Assembly (NCBI GenBank): GCA_033557465.1
Contig: CM066033.1
Span: 1,243,425,523 to 1,243,489,522, forward strand
Direction: 5' to 3'
From: Ichthyophis bannanicus
Lineage: Eukaryota > Chordata > Amphibia > Gymnophiona > Ichthyophiidae
DNA length: 64,000 nt
Under the pieces are notes generated by a model that did no database searches, was not told the DNA's origin, and saw only the letters and a list, made by a program, of their open reading frames with translations. The position numbers and the translations under genes are program-made. This document shows, piece after piece, positions 32,676 to 42,351 of the stretch (the first letter of the stretch is position 1; every line of letters starts with the position of its first letter).

Positions 32676-32969
32676 ATTTTCTTTGCCATGTGGCGTGGAA
32701 GTTGTTTTTGTTGCAAGATTGGATAAACGTCAAGATAAGTGCTTGCTTTTCCTTGCTGATTATAATTTACTGCACAACGTGATTAAATGGACATGGTCTG
32801 AGGGAGGGTTTAAGACCTCACACAGACACTAGTCTGACAAAAATAGATGTCCTATGTTGCCAGCGTGAACTGCTGTGGGAACAGGTCTTTTTATTTGGTA
32901 ATATTTTGGGGGCTTGACCTTTCCTTTACCCCTTTGGGATCTTTGTGGCTTGGTGTTAAACATTGACAG
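32676..32969. other. Unassigned, possibly PLE 3' flank
   Basis: No domain or clear repeat. It lies between the hammerhead relic and an L2 fragment. Confidence 0.4.
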
Positions 32970-33940
32970 CAACAAAGTCTCAACCCTGCAATTCCATTGA
33001 AAAACACATTGCGGCTTATCCAGCAGCTGATGCAGCTCCACAAATTCCTGCAGCTGCTCTAAAACAGCACTGTGATGGGATTTATAGAATATTACCCATC
33101 TCTCTCCAAAGGGATTATCAACAGTCTCCTTTAAGAGAGTTCAGGGTTGGGAGGGTGTGATTCACACAGAGAGGTTATGAATCCAGTAGGCTGCAGGAGG
33201 GAGAGAGGCCCGTGTAGTCAGAAGTCCTCCCAAGGCAAGTCATACAAAGGAGTTCTGAGGTAGGAACTTTAACTGGGGCTGGAGGAAGGGCCTGGAGATG
33301 CAGCTTGGGGAGGTTTAACAAGCTGAGAAGAAGTAAAACTGCTTTTGTTCTCCCTGAACTGCTGCCTGTTCTGGGTTTTGTTTGTGGAGCTTTAACAAGC
33401 TGGTACAGAATAAAAACTGCTTTTTGTTTTCCCTGAACTGCTGTCTGGGCTGTGTTGTACAGAAAACCCCTTCCCACTGCACACCACACTACCACAAATG
33501 CATTTAATAAGCTTTGCTACAAATGGAAGACTAGATATAGGACAATATGACTCAGGCAGCAAAGAATCCAAACCACATTTTTTAAGAAATGGGTGCACAG
33601 ATGTTTTCTGTAAATTGGCAGACATCATACCACTTGCCAAAGACACATTTACAAGCTGCGACATATAACCAACTACATCTTCCTTAATCGTCCTAAGCCA
33701 GCTGACAGGACATGGGTCCACTGGAGAGGTTACAGTGTTAACGGCCATCATAAGTGAAAGTACATCATTCTCCTCGAGCGTTCTAAACTCGGCCCACATC
33801 GAAGGACCATCACAAAGTGATAAATCCTGAAAAATGAAAACCCTATCAGCAGCTTCCTTATCACAACAATCCATTTTACCAACATAATACTCAAGAAACT
33901 CATCAGGAGTAGGCATATCAACTACAGCCTGCAACACTGG
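32970..33940 (-). pseudogene. L2-type LINE ORF2 fragment, minus strand, split by LTR-like insert
   Basis: From 33937 down to 33498 the minus frame reads ITSPVD-type linker text (AVNTVTSPVDPCPVSWLRTI, SLASGMMSANLQKTSVHPFL, YCPISSLPFVAKLIK). It resumes below 33071 with VLLEQLQEFVELHQLLDKPQ. The two parts abut in the RT fingers region, so 33072-33497 is an insertion. Non-functional. Confidence 0.78.
33072..33497 (+). mobile_element. Possible solo LTR inserted in L2
   Basis: About 426 bp starting tgtgatggga and ending actaccaca (TG...CA), with aataaa near 33410 close to the 3' side. Insertion into the L2 RT text is clear; LTR identity is inferred from the ends and polyadenylation signal. No matching direct flank repeat is convincing. 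Confidence 0.4.
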
Positions 33941-34369
33941 GCACTAATGAGAGCATTTGCAATGTGAAAAACTTCACATGGATGATTAAGGCAGACAGAA
34001 TACATCAAGTGCTTTAAATTTAAAGGGGATATGCAAAGTGATTAACACAGTTGGCAGGTCTGCTGACCACGTTCATCATGCTGAATGGGATATTCAGCGG
34101 CACCTTGGATGCCGCCACTGCAAACCCCGATACTAGCCATCCAGGGGCATTAGCTGGTGATAATCAGGCAGTGGCAAAATTGAACCGCTGTCTGGTAATC
34201 ACAAACCTGTGAAAGTTAGGCACCTGAAAGGTTGGCCTTACTTTCGCCGCCAAAGCTAACTGGGCAGTGACTGAATATCACCGCTGCCTAGTTACCTTCT
34301 TTGCTGTCCCAGCAAACCCAGATATACAATGCTGCTGGCTGAATATGACCCCGGCATTGATCGGGTTCA
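33941..34369. other. Unassigned repeat-like stretch
   Basis: Contains repeated phrases such as gatattcagcggcacc, gaatatcaccgctgcc and gctgaatatgacccc, suggesting an interspersed DNA element. A similar style appears at 58565-58935. No gene. Confidence 0.45.
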
Positions 34370-34496
34370 GGTTTCAGTGGCAACACTAGCTCCGGCCGCG
34401 ACTTACCGCGACCGGACACAGCCGCTGGGCCAGCAAGCCAAGGGTTAACCTTGGTGGGGGGCGGGGGGGGAGGGGGAGGGCGGCGCGGCGTCCGGC

Positions 34497-34503
34497 TATA
34501 GAA
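34497..34503 (+). promoter_or_regulatory. TATA-like box of the Ngaro leader
   Basis: tatagaa preceded by a G/C-rich tract (34454-34493) and about 260 bp before the first putative splice donor. Start of transcription would be near 34525-34535. Position and sequence only; no other support. Confidence 0.4.
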
Positions 34504-34759
34504 GGGCCGGGCGTGCCGCGTTTCGCCCTCTTTCCCTCCTCCCAGCGGCGCACAAGCGGGCAATTGAGCGGTCCGGTGTTCAGCGGTTCCTTCGTGTGTG
34601 CGTCGGCGTCGGAGCAGCTACCCCGCGTGGCCTACCTCCCGAGAGCGGACCTCCAGGCGAGAGTGGGCAGTGAATTCCTGCTGCTGACCCCAAGGCACAT
34701 GCGGGTAACCGAGCCGGAGCGGCGATTTTCCTTTTTCTGGCCTTCAGACGTGCGGGCAG

Positions 34760-35596
34760 GTAACAAAAAAATAAATAAATAAACAAAAAATGCCGGGGGG
34801 GGGGGCCAAAAAGCGGGCAGAGAGGAAAAGAAAAAAAGGGCGATTGAGCGGATGGCGCTCAGAGCAGTGGCGCTTGCCCCTGGTGGATTCCGAATCCCGA
34901 GCAAGTAATCAGCAGGCCTGGGGGGGGGCGGGGGGGGGGGTTGGGCCTCAGGAGAAGGCACGAGGCGGTAATGCAAGGTTGTCGGGCTCGGGGTGGGCCG
35001 TGGAAGGCGAAGGATCCCGGCCATGCTGACCATGTGCATATAGTTGTGGAGCTGGAATGGGGGGGCACGGACCAAAAAAAAAAAAAGGGGAATAAATTAA
35101 TTAAATGTACTGAAAACAATTAACATTAAGGACAGGGGAGCAGGGTTGCGCTGCCACCTAGTGAGGCAGGAAGGTTATAGCTGGCATGTTTTCTTTTGGC
35201 CTTTTTGCTTTCTCTGCTCCTGCATCTGGCCTGTCTGAATGCTGGGAGACCGGGAGAGCAAGGCAATGCCGCCATCTAGTGGCCTATGAATATATGGCTA
35301 GGCTGTTTTTTTTTTGGTTTGTTTTTTTTTGTTTTAGTTGGGTGGTGTTTATGCAGGCAGGGATGTTTCGCTGTATCTCTCTTTTGCTGCAATAAATGGG
35401 AAATGTGCCGGTCGAATGATAAGTGAATCAGGCAGGGGAGTTGGAGATATCACCATGTAAATGTGCAAGGCAGAGAGGTCTGGAGGGGATGGGCAAGGAG
35501 ACAGTGCAATGCTAAGGCCTGCTCGCTGCAGGGTACCCGCAAAGAGCTTAATGAGTCCACCCCCTTGTTTTTCCCCTTGCCTTTTTTCTCCTATAG
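34760..35596 (+). other. Putative intron 1 in the Ngaro leader
   Basis: Donor context GGGCAG/GTAACA at 34760 and acceptor tttttctcctatag/CATTC ending at 35596, preceded by a long pyrimidine tract (35567-35592). The segment is rich in homopolymers and stops. Splicing would remove the ATGs between the leader and the Gag start at 35616. Inferred only from splice-site appearance. Confidence 0.45.
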
Positions 35597-35615
35597 CATT
35601 CTCCAACAGGGTACC

Positions 35616-37088
35616 ATGCCGAGGAAAGTAGCGCAGAGCGGTGGAAAGGACAGCGGGACGCAAGCAGGCCCCAAGCGAGCAGGGTCCAGCCAAGGTACAC
35701 AGAAGAGAACAACACGCGTTGCTGTAAAACGGGCAACGCAAGACAAGGCAAAAAAGGGGGACGGGCCCACCAGGGGGCAGTCGGTGAAGAATACGCGGCA
35801 AAGCAACAGACGGGCCCCGACACGGCAGCAAGCGCCCGCCCCCACGGCTTCAACGTCCAGCCAGGAGCTAGACGAACTTTTTAGACTCATACGCGAACAG
35901 GTAAACCAACACGGCCTGAGCGTGTTTAAGCAGCGGCTTGAGGCGGCTAACACAGGTTCGGCCGACCCAGGACCCACAGACCCAATAGCGGCTAGCAACA
36001 GCATGGAGGGCGCCAGCGGGGTCCTGCCCGGCAGCAGCATGCCTGTCACCAGCAGCAACACGCCAAACACCAACAGCAGCATGACAGGCGCCAACAGCAG
36101 TATACCAAGCACCAGCGCATCGGCCGGTAAGTCTGCTGGGGGGAAGGAAACTGTAGTGGTGTCTTCTTCGTCAGAGGAGTCTAACTCTGACTCAGACGGA
36201 GATACTTCATTAGCAACCGCGATGCGGAGCATGCTGAAAACATTCACAAAGAGAAAGAATAAAGCCCAAAAAGAAAAAAACTTAGCAAGGGTATGGTCAC
36301 AGCGCGGGGACAACCCCGTGCGTGGATCGGGGACCGGGGGGGACGGGGTAGCGGAGACGGCAAACGCAGTCCCGACTACACTGACAAGCCCGGTAGCAGC
36401 GAGTGGGGACCCGCGCTGCGGAGTGAGCTCTCTGGCCAGCGCGGTGCCCAGGAAGATAAAAAAACGGATCTGGCGGAGGGAATTTATTGACATCTTCTCT
36501 CTACTGATCAGAGACCAGGGTGGGGACCCCGGTGAGAATAAGGAGAAGGATAAGAGATGGGAGAGAAGACCCAAGATTGTACAATCTATTAGCAATTGGG
36601 TCTCTGCCTTCCACATATATATGAGCATCGTTCTGGAACGCGAACCCGAACTCAGTCAATACCTTATCAAGTACCTCGACACCATAACCCAAGCGCATAA
36701 GCAGCTGGGTGGGTGGGCCTGGCTCAACTATGATATCAAGTTCAGACAGAGCCTGGCGGAGGACCCAACGATGACCTGGCAGCACAGGATCATTGATCTA
36801 TGGCTGGAGGAAATGTCACATAACAGACCATTGTCGCAGGGACTGACATCGCAGTCCTTTCAGGCGCCGCAATGGCGGCAGAATTACCAGCCGGCCGGCC
36901 GCAAGGCGTGCCGGCAATACAACGCAGGAACCTGCACTTGGCGGCCATGTAAGTTTAGGCATGCATGTTCCGGATGCGGGGGGAACCACCCCGCCACATC
37001 ATGCCGAGCCAGTAGGGATAACAAGCCATTCCGGCCGATGTTGCCCAGAGGGAACGATGGGCCTGGCCCCAACCCCCATCAGGCTTGA
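35616..37088 (+). CDS. Ngaro Gag-like protein with CCCH-type zinc cluster
   Basis: 490 codons from MPRKVAQSGGKD. An earlier in-frame ATG at 35463 would add residues that run through the pyrimidine tract, so I prefer 35616. The first ~130 residues are basic, then Ser/Thr/Asn-rich low complexity (residues ~130-225). A helical core (EFIDIFSLLIRD to DLWLEEMSHN) follows, then CRQYNAGTCTWRPCKFRH at 432-449 and CSGCGGNHPATSC. This Cys/His arrangement is typical of DIRS/Ngaro Gag and would bind RNA. The end overlaps RT-RNase H by 128 bases in another frame. Confidence 0.85.
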   Translation: MPRKVAQSGGKDSGTQAGPKRAGSSQGTQKRTTRVAVKRATQDKAKKGDGPTRGQSVKNTRQSNRRAPTRQQAPAPTASTSSQELDELFRLIREQVNQHGLSVFKQRLEAANTGSADPGPTDPIAASNSMEGASGVLPGSSMPVTSSNTPNTNSSMTGANSSIPSTSASAGKSAGGKETVVVSSSSEESNSDSDGDTSLATAMRSMLKTFTKRKNKAQKEKNLARVWSQRGDNPVRGSGTGGDGVAETANAVPTTLTSPVAASGDPRCGVSSLASAVPRKIKKRIWRREFIDIFSLLIRDQGGDPGENKEKDKRWERRPKIVQSISNWVSAFHIYMSIVLEREPELSQYLIKYLDTITQAHKQLGGWAWLNYDIKFRQSLAEDPTMTWQHRIIDLWLEEMSHNRPLSQGLTSQSFQAPQWRQNYQPAGRKACRQYNAGTCTWRPCKFRHACSGCGGNHPATSCRASRDNKPFRPMLPRGNDGPGPNPHQA

Positions 37089-38670
37089 CCGCATGAGGCT
37101 TTGGCTGAGGGCATACCCCCAAAGAGACAAAGCTCTCAATATCGAGAACGGCTTTGCTTACGGATTCCGGATTCCAGCCTCGGTCACATCGCAGGGGCAG
37201 GCAATCCGTAACTCAACGTCAGTCAAAAAATTTGCAGGGGTTGTACAGCGCAAAATACGACAAGAAACAGAGCTGGGGAGGGTGGCTGGCCCTTTCACTT
37301 CTGTACCCCTCCCAAACCTGATACTGTCCCCGTTGGGGATTGTCCCAAAGAAAGAGGCAGGAAAGTTCCGGCTAATCCATAACCTGTCGTACCCAGAGGG
37401 GACTTCTGTCAACGACCACATCGACCCAGCCCTATGTTCCGTGAGGTACTCTACGATCGATCAGGCCGTGGGTATCATACGGAAATTGGGGCGGCGGGCA
37501 AAACTGGCGAAGGCTGATATCGAATCAGCTTTCCGACTGCTCCCGGTGCACCCAGACTCCTTTGCGCTCCTGGGCTTCTCCCTCAACGGGGAATATTACT
37601 ATGACAAATGTTTGCCCATGGGGTGCTCCATATCATGCGCATATTTCGAGCAGTTCAGTACATTTGTACATTGGGTCGTCGAAGACATGGCAGGGCACAA
37701 CACCGTCGTGCATTACCTCGACGACTTCCTATTCATAGGCAATGGGGACGAGGGATGTCAAAGGATCCTATGCACTTTTAAACACATTGCCCAGCAATTT
37801 GGGATCCCCCTGGCAAGAGAAAAGACCACTGGACCCACAGGGACCATCACATTCTTGGGCATAGAGCTCGATGTAGCAGCACAGCGGTCTCGACTGCCAG
37901 ACGAAAAAATCATCAGGCTGCGAGCTGCCGTACGCGAAATGCAAGGGCGGACGAAGGCAACATTGGAACAGCTACAATCCGTGCTGGGGCTGCTATGTTT
38001 TGCATGTAGGATCATGCCAATGGGACGGGTGTTCTGCCGTCGCATGGCGATGGCTACGAAGGGAGTCAAAAAGAAACACCACAAGACTCGGATTACCAAA
38101 GGCATGCGGGAAGATCTGCGCATGTGGGAGCTCTTCTTGCAATCCTTCAATGGCTTGGCATTCTGGCAAGAGCTACCGGTGACGAGCGAGTCCCTTGACC
38201 TCTTCACGGATGCTGCGGGAGGGAGCGGCTTCGGAATCTATTTCCAAGGAGCATGGTGCTCAGAGGAGTGGCCACTCGAGTGGCAGGCCGAGGGTATCAC
38301 TAGGGATATTACCTTCCTGGAGCTATTCCCCATAACGGTGGCCCTATACATCTGGGCCCCGCAGCTGGTAAACAAGGCAATCATAATTCATACCGACAAC
38401 ACAGCGGTGGTGTATGCCGTGAACGGGATGCGGGCCCAGACTCCAGGGGTCGTCGCACTCCTTAGGCACATAGTGATGATATGCCTAAAGCATAACCTAA
38501 ATATCAGGGCCGAACATATCCCAGGGCAGCATAATAACATTGCCGATGCTCTCTCTCGTTTCAAGATCCCACTCTTCCGATCGCTCGCGCCCAGGGCCGA
38601 TCTCTACAAAACGGCTATACCGCCACAGATATGGGAACTTGGTCCGCCGAAGTTTGGGAGCTTGTTCTGA
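36961..38670 (+). CDS. Ngaro reverse transcriptase-RNase H
   Basis: 569 codons. RT blocks: SPLGIVPKKEAGKFRLIHNL (residues ~125-145), AKADIESAFRLLPVHP, CLPMGCSISCAYFEQF and the catalytic VVHYLDDFLFIG with YLDD at 252-255. RNase H acidic residues appear at D417 (FTDAAGGSG), E454 (LELFPI), D479 (HTDNTAVVY) and D529 (HIPGQHNNIADALSR). All key residues are present and the frame is unbroken. The first ATG lies inside the Gag zinc-cluster region, so expression needs frameshifting, reinitiation or splicing. The 3' end overlaps the recombinase by 40 bases. Confidence 0.92.
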   Translation: MHVPDAGGTTPPHHAEPVGITSHSGRCCPEGTMGLAPTPIRLDRMRLWLRAYPQRDKALNIENGFAYGFRIPASVTSQGQAIRNSTSVKKFAGVVQRKIRQETELGRVAGPFTSVPLPNLILSPLGIVPKKEAGKFRLIHNLSYPEGTSVNDHIDPALCSVRYSTIDQAVGIIRKLGRRAKLAKADIESAFRLLPVHPDSFALLGFSLNGEYYYDKCLPMGCSISCAYFEQFSTFVHWVVEDMAGHNTVVHYLDDFLFIGNGDEGCQRILCTFKHIAQQFGIPLAREKTTGPTGTITFLGIELDVAAQRSRLPDEKIIRLRAAVREMQGRTKATLEQLQSVLGLLCFACRIMPMGRVFCRRMAMATKGVKKKHHKTRITKGMREDLRMWELFLQSFNGLAFWQELPVTSESLDLFTDAAGGSGFGIYFQGAWCSEEWPLEWQAEGITRDITFLELFPITVALYIWAPQLVNKAIIIHTDNTAVVYAVNGMRAQTPGVVALLRHIVMICLKHNLNIRAEHIPGQHNNIADALSRFKIPLFRSLAPRADLYKTAIPPQIWELGPPKFGSLF

Positions 38671-39536
38671 GCTCCCTATCCGACCGGACGAGACAGCGAT
38701 ACCTGGCGGCCTGGGAAAAATTTCAAGCCTTCTGCAGAGGAGCCGGACTCACGAACGTCGGTCCCACGACGGAATCCATATTGCAGTGGATCCTACACTC
38801 CAAGAGCTGTGGAGCCAAGAAGTCAGTGGTACAATCGCATTTGGCTGCGATCACCTTTTTCACGAAGGTGATGGGTAAGACCAATCCACGTGCAGATTTT
38901 GTTATAGCCAAGGTAATGAAGGGCTGGAAGCCGGAACAGCCCCACACACCAGACTGGCGACGCCCGATAACACACGAAATTTTGCAGAGACTGATAGCAA
39001 TCACGGGTCAGGTATGCTTCAACAACTTTGAGACCCGGCTATTCAGATGCGCATTCTCATGGGCATTTTTCGGGGCGTTCCGAGTAGGCGAACTGGTAGC
39101 CTCGGCGAGCCGAGAATCGGCCGAAGGCGGGATCCGGGAGAGCGACGTCAGCATGCAGGATGGGAAACTCATACTGCATATACGCAAGTCGAAAACCGAC
39201 ACCGAGGCAAAAGGGGCACGGGTAGTGCTGGCCCCGCTGCGGGGAGACCCGTCCTGCCCAGTAGCGACATTCAATGAATACAAACAGATGCGCCCTGCAA
39301 GGGCCGAGCATTGGCTGGTCCACTCGGACGGAACCCCCCTCTCGCGGTTCCAATTCGCCAAGGTATTGAAGCTGACACTTGATGCAGTGGGTTTGGAAGC
39401 GTGCTTTTACGGCACCCATTCATTCCGCATTGGGGCCGCTTCCACGGCGGCCAACATAGGCATGACGAGGGAGCAGATCATGACCATCGGGAGATGGCGC
39501 TCCGAGAGATACAAACTTTATATACGCCCGGTTTGA
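38631..39536 (+). CDS. Ngaro tyrosine recombinase/integrase
   Basis: 301 codons. An N-terminal SAM-like helical part (VLSSLSDRTRQRYLAAWEKF) is followed by the catalytic fold with R151 (GAFRVGEL), a Lys-containing KSKTDTEAKG, H263-x-x-R266 (THSFRIGAAS) and the C-terminal GRWRSERYKLYIRP with Tyr at 294 and 297. Y297 is the more likely nucleophile by spacing, but either is possible. It would integrate circular or linear cDNA by strand transfer rather than a DDE integrase. Intact. Confidence 0.9.
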   Translation: MGTWSAEVWELVLSSLSDRTRQRYLAAWEKFQAFCRGAGLTNVGPTTESILQWILHSKSCGAKKSVVQSHLAAITFFTKVMGKTNPRADFVIAKVMKGWKPEQPHTPDWRRPITHEILQRLIAITGQVCFNNFETRLFRCAFSWAFFGAFRVGELVASASRESAEGGIRESDVSMQDGKLILHIRKSKTDTEAKGARVVLAPLRGDPSCPVATFNEYKQMRPARAEHWLVHSDGTPLSRFQFAKVLKLTLDAVGLEACFYGTHSFRIGAASTAANIGMTREQIMTIGRWRSERYKLYIRPV

Positions 39537-39582
39537 CGCCGGGCGTAAGACACCCCCTGGGGGGGGGGGGGATCAGGATAAG

Positions 39583-39762
39583 GTAACAAAAAAAAAAAAA
39601 AAGTTCCTTTCCTGGCTTGTCCGCGCTTGTTGTTTATGTAACGGAAATCGCAATAGCTATGTATAGATATGTGACTTTGTATTCCTGTGCTAGTACCTTT
39701 GTATTCGCGCACCCAAAATGTGATATTGACGAGCTGTGTTGGTTTACAATAACTCCTTACAG
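39583..39762 (+). other. Putative intron 2 before the SGNH exon
   Basis: Donor ATAAG/GTAACA (39583) and acceptor ataactccttacag/GTGCC (ending 39762). The donor shares GGTAACAAAAAA with putative donor 1 at 34759. The SGNH reading frame is open from the acceptor onward but has no convincing ATG at its start. Confidence 0.42.
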
Positions 39763-40370
39763 GTGCCAATCCCCACTACGAGGCATGGATCTGCGGCCAT
39801 TCGTTTGTTCATTGGGCTGAAAAGAGGGCGAGGCAGAGACCGCAGGGGCATAATCTGGGCTTCCCTAAGGAGCAGCTGGTAGTGAGATGGCTGGGGCGAC
39901 GTGGTATGATGTGGGACCAGCTGATGCCATGCCTCTTACAGTTGAAGAGGGCGGGCGGGCAGCCATGGGCAATTTTGGTGCACCTGGGCGGTAATGACCT
40001 GACGGGCACGCGCAGTGTCGAGCTCACCAAGAAGATGCAAAAGGACATGCTGGCACTGACGGGTGCCTTCCCAGGAACATTGCTGATATGGTCCCACATC
40101 ACACCGCGGCAAGTTTGGAGGGACGAATGGTCCCACCACGCTGTAGAGAGAACGAGAAGAAAAGTGAATAGATGGATGGCCCGGTTCATGGACTCAATCG
40201 GAGGATACAGCATCGCCCATGACCTGATAGAAGAGCGCTGCCACGGACTGTATTGCGCGGACGGGATACACCTCTCGGATATCGGGATGGACGTATACCT
40301 CTGCGCCATACAGGACACGATTGAACGCTTATGGCAAAAAACGTGGGTTGGCCACAGCAGGATGGGGTGA
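39763..40370 (+). CDS. Ngaro SGNH/GDSL-family hydrolase frame
   Basis: The open frame runs from the putative acceptor to the stop at 40370. Block I reads WICGHSFVHWAEKR near 39786, where Ser of GHS takes the nucleophile position. VHLGGNDL (block III with Asn) is near 39978, and the last block is CADGIHLSDIGMDVY (Asp and His) near 40257. Thus Ser, Gly, Asn and Asp/His are all recognisable. SGNH proteins are esterases or lipases; substrate and role in the element are unknown. Hydrolase frames are reported for some Ngaro elements, so the context fits. The true N-terminus is uncertain. Confidence 0.78.
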
Positions 40371-41000
40371 AGGGGGAACTCCCCGGCAAGCGAGGGGTCG
40401 CAGCCGGGAAGGATTGGCAGAGAGATAGGGACCCCATCCTTAGGAGAGAGCGCACAGCCCAGACTTGAGAAGGGGGAGTGGGGCACATCGGAACTGGCGG
40501 GTCCCCCAGAGTACAAAGATGGGTAAGCCGCAATAGTGACTAGAAGATCTCCTGACGCTTTTACGGCCGGAGAGGCGAGCATACACCTTTCTCAGCGTAC
40601 CTCTGCGCATGCCTTTGACGGGCCCTGGGCAGAGGTGGGATACAGACACTGCGGCGAAGAGTAACGGAGCCCGGAAGGGCCGGGGGGGGCCCGCTGCAAC
40701 GCCACCCTTGTCCACGGACATGTTAGTGGGGACCGACGGCAGTGGGGAAGTGGCTTGAACGGCCATGTTCCAGAATATCCCTGCCGGGCGGCCGAAGAGA
40801 TGTTAAAAAATTGGGGGGCTGTGCCTCTCCGGGAAGGATGAGGATAAGTAAGAATTACGTTGTTTTTGATGTAATATGGTTGTAATGCTTTTATATAAAT
40901 CTTGGATGTTACAATGTTTGAGGTTGTTAAGTTATGCTGTGGCCAACAGTTTACAATACTGTACTTTCCACTTATAGTTGGCAAATTGGAAATAAAGACA
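40371..41000 (+). other. Ngaro 3' region
   Basis: No long conserved frame. ccgggaaggat occurs at about 40402 and 40830, a possible trace of the repeats expected here. The antisense 185-codon frame at 40592-41149 has no domain features. Confidence 0.5.
40991..40996 (+). terminator. Polyadenylation signal of the Ngaro element
   Basis: aataaa followed within 15-20 bases by a T/G-rich stretch (catcttttgtggc). Confidence 0.5.
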
Positions 41001-41207
41001 TCTTTTGTGGCAAGTCCGGATTCGTGGTGCTGATTGCGGGGCAGGGAGGGGGGGGGGCAAAGGGAGGGGGGGGGAAGGGGTAGCGACCCGCGGCGGTCAT
41101 GCTGGTCCCCTGGCTGAGTTGCTGAAACCACATTAGTCACCTCTGCCATTGAATATCCCCCCAGTAGAGACTTGACTCACCTGATCTCTTTTGTGTTTCC
41201 TTACCAT

Positions 41208-41361
41208 TCCCCCTAGATGTATCCCATGTCTACAGCTGCTGTGTTGTCTGTCTTGACTAGACTATGCTCTGATGAGTAGGGACTGTCTTTTACATGTGTC
41301 TGTGCAGCGCTGTGTTCGTCTTGTAGTGCTATACAAATGTTCAGTAGTAATAGTAGTAGAG
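41208..41361 (+). mobile_element. Dispersed LINE/SINE-type 3' tail with (tag)n
   Basis: tgtgcagcgctgtgttcgtc ttgtagtgctatacaaatgt, then agtagtaatagtagtag. This resembles a widespread vertebrate repeat end; the family is uncertain. Confidence 0.5.
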
Positions 41362-42351
41362 ACTACTTGGATGCTTCATTAAGAACAGTGGAACCATCCA
41401 GTGTCTCTACTAAATATTGCCAGATTTAGAGAGAAAGGTTTGATATTTTCCAGAGCAGAGGAGGTTCCTGCCAATCATTTCAGACAGGGACGAGACTCCT
41501 CTGTAAGGGAAAATCCCCCTGAGTATAAAAACCTCTCCCAAAGGCAGAATCCTGTCTTTGGCCCACAGTCATTGTACTATGTGACTGTAGGGGGAGTCTG
41601 CCCTTAATTGCTCTGGCACTCAGTCAGAGCCCTTAATCTGTTGAAAGGAATACCTGAACCCAGTCACCACAACCAGAGAAATGAAGATAAACAGGCTTGG
41701 AGCCACTATCAAGGGGCAGGGGTGAGCTCAGAAATTAGGAGACAAGTGGAGCAGCACTAAGAAACTGCTTCTTCAGCAGCAACCCACCCAGGAGGTGAAG
41801 GAACATAACCTATGCAGTTTATTAGGAGTGCCAGAGCCAAGAGGTTCATCCATCACATACCCGAGGAACTGTGAATACAGTACCTTACTATTCAGGTATT
41901 CTGGGAAAAGATTCTGGTAAAGAACCTCAGAACTCCTTTGCATGGCTTGCCTTGGGAGGAAAACATATAGACTGGTCAACTTATTTAAGTGGTGTGCAAC
42001 AGAATGTACACTCAAGATTAAGGGGCAGGGAAGTGGGAAGGAATGGGTAAAACACAATCCTGAACTAAAAGAAGAGAAGATTAGTTCTGGTTCATTGTTT
42101 ATGATAATTGTTAAAATTGTTGTTATTTTTTATCAGTGACCCTTAAGTTTGAGTAAATCCTTGGTTCAGAACACAATTTCTGGCCTGGACTCTATTTGAG
42201 AAAGAGTTTGCAAGAGTGTCAAGTGCCAAGGGTATTCTGGCTATTGCCAGTCACCACCAAGAGAACTCTGAATTTGTTTTAAATCTAGGAGCTCAGAGAA
42301 AGACTGGGTAAAAAGCTCCTAGGATTAGTTTGATCTGCCCAGCAGTTGGTA
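41362..42351. other. Unassigned stretch with a TATA-like box
   Basis: tataaaa at 41524-41530 in gagtataaaaacctctccc might mark an LTR or old promoter. No coding domain. Frames of 65-94 codons are unsupported. Confidence 0.4.

Larger units (their letters stand above)
34370..41110 (+). mobile_element. Ngaro-type tyrosine-recombinase retrotransposon, apparently coding-intact
   Basis: Order: GC-rich leader, Gag, overlapping RT-RNase H, overlapping tyrosine recombinase, then an SGNH hydrolase frame and a 3' region with a polyadenylation signal. All four frames are open with catalytic residues present. It differs from the DIRS element at 21177 in Gag type and in lacking inverted ends. Ngaro elements normally have split direct repeats; I could not resolve them by eye, so both outer limits are approximate. 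Confidence 0.85.

Noticed and set aside
34790..35120. Overlapping frames in the Ngaro leader
   Set aside because: GC-rich low complexity on both strands, lies inside a putative intron, and has no domain features.
35591..36628. 345-codon minus-strand frame
   Set aside because: It is antisense to the Ngaro Gag gene, whose repetitive Ser/Asn/Gly codons leave the opposite strand open. No domain motifs.
40592..41149. 185-codon minus-strand frame at the Ngaro 3' end
   Set aside because: No recognisable motifs; antisense to a G-rich untranslated region.
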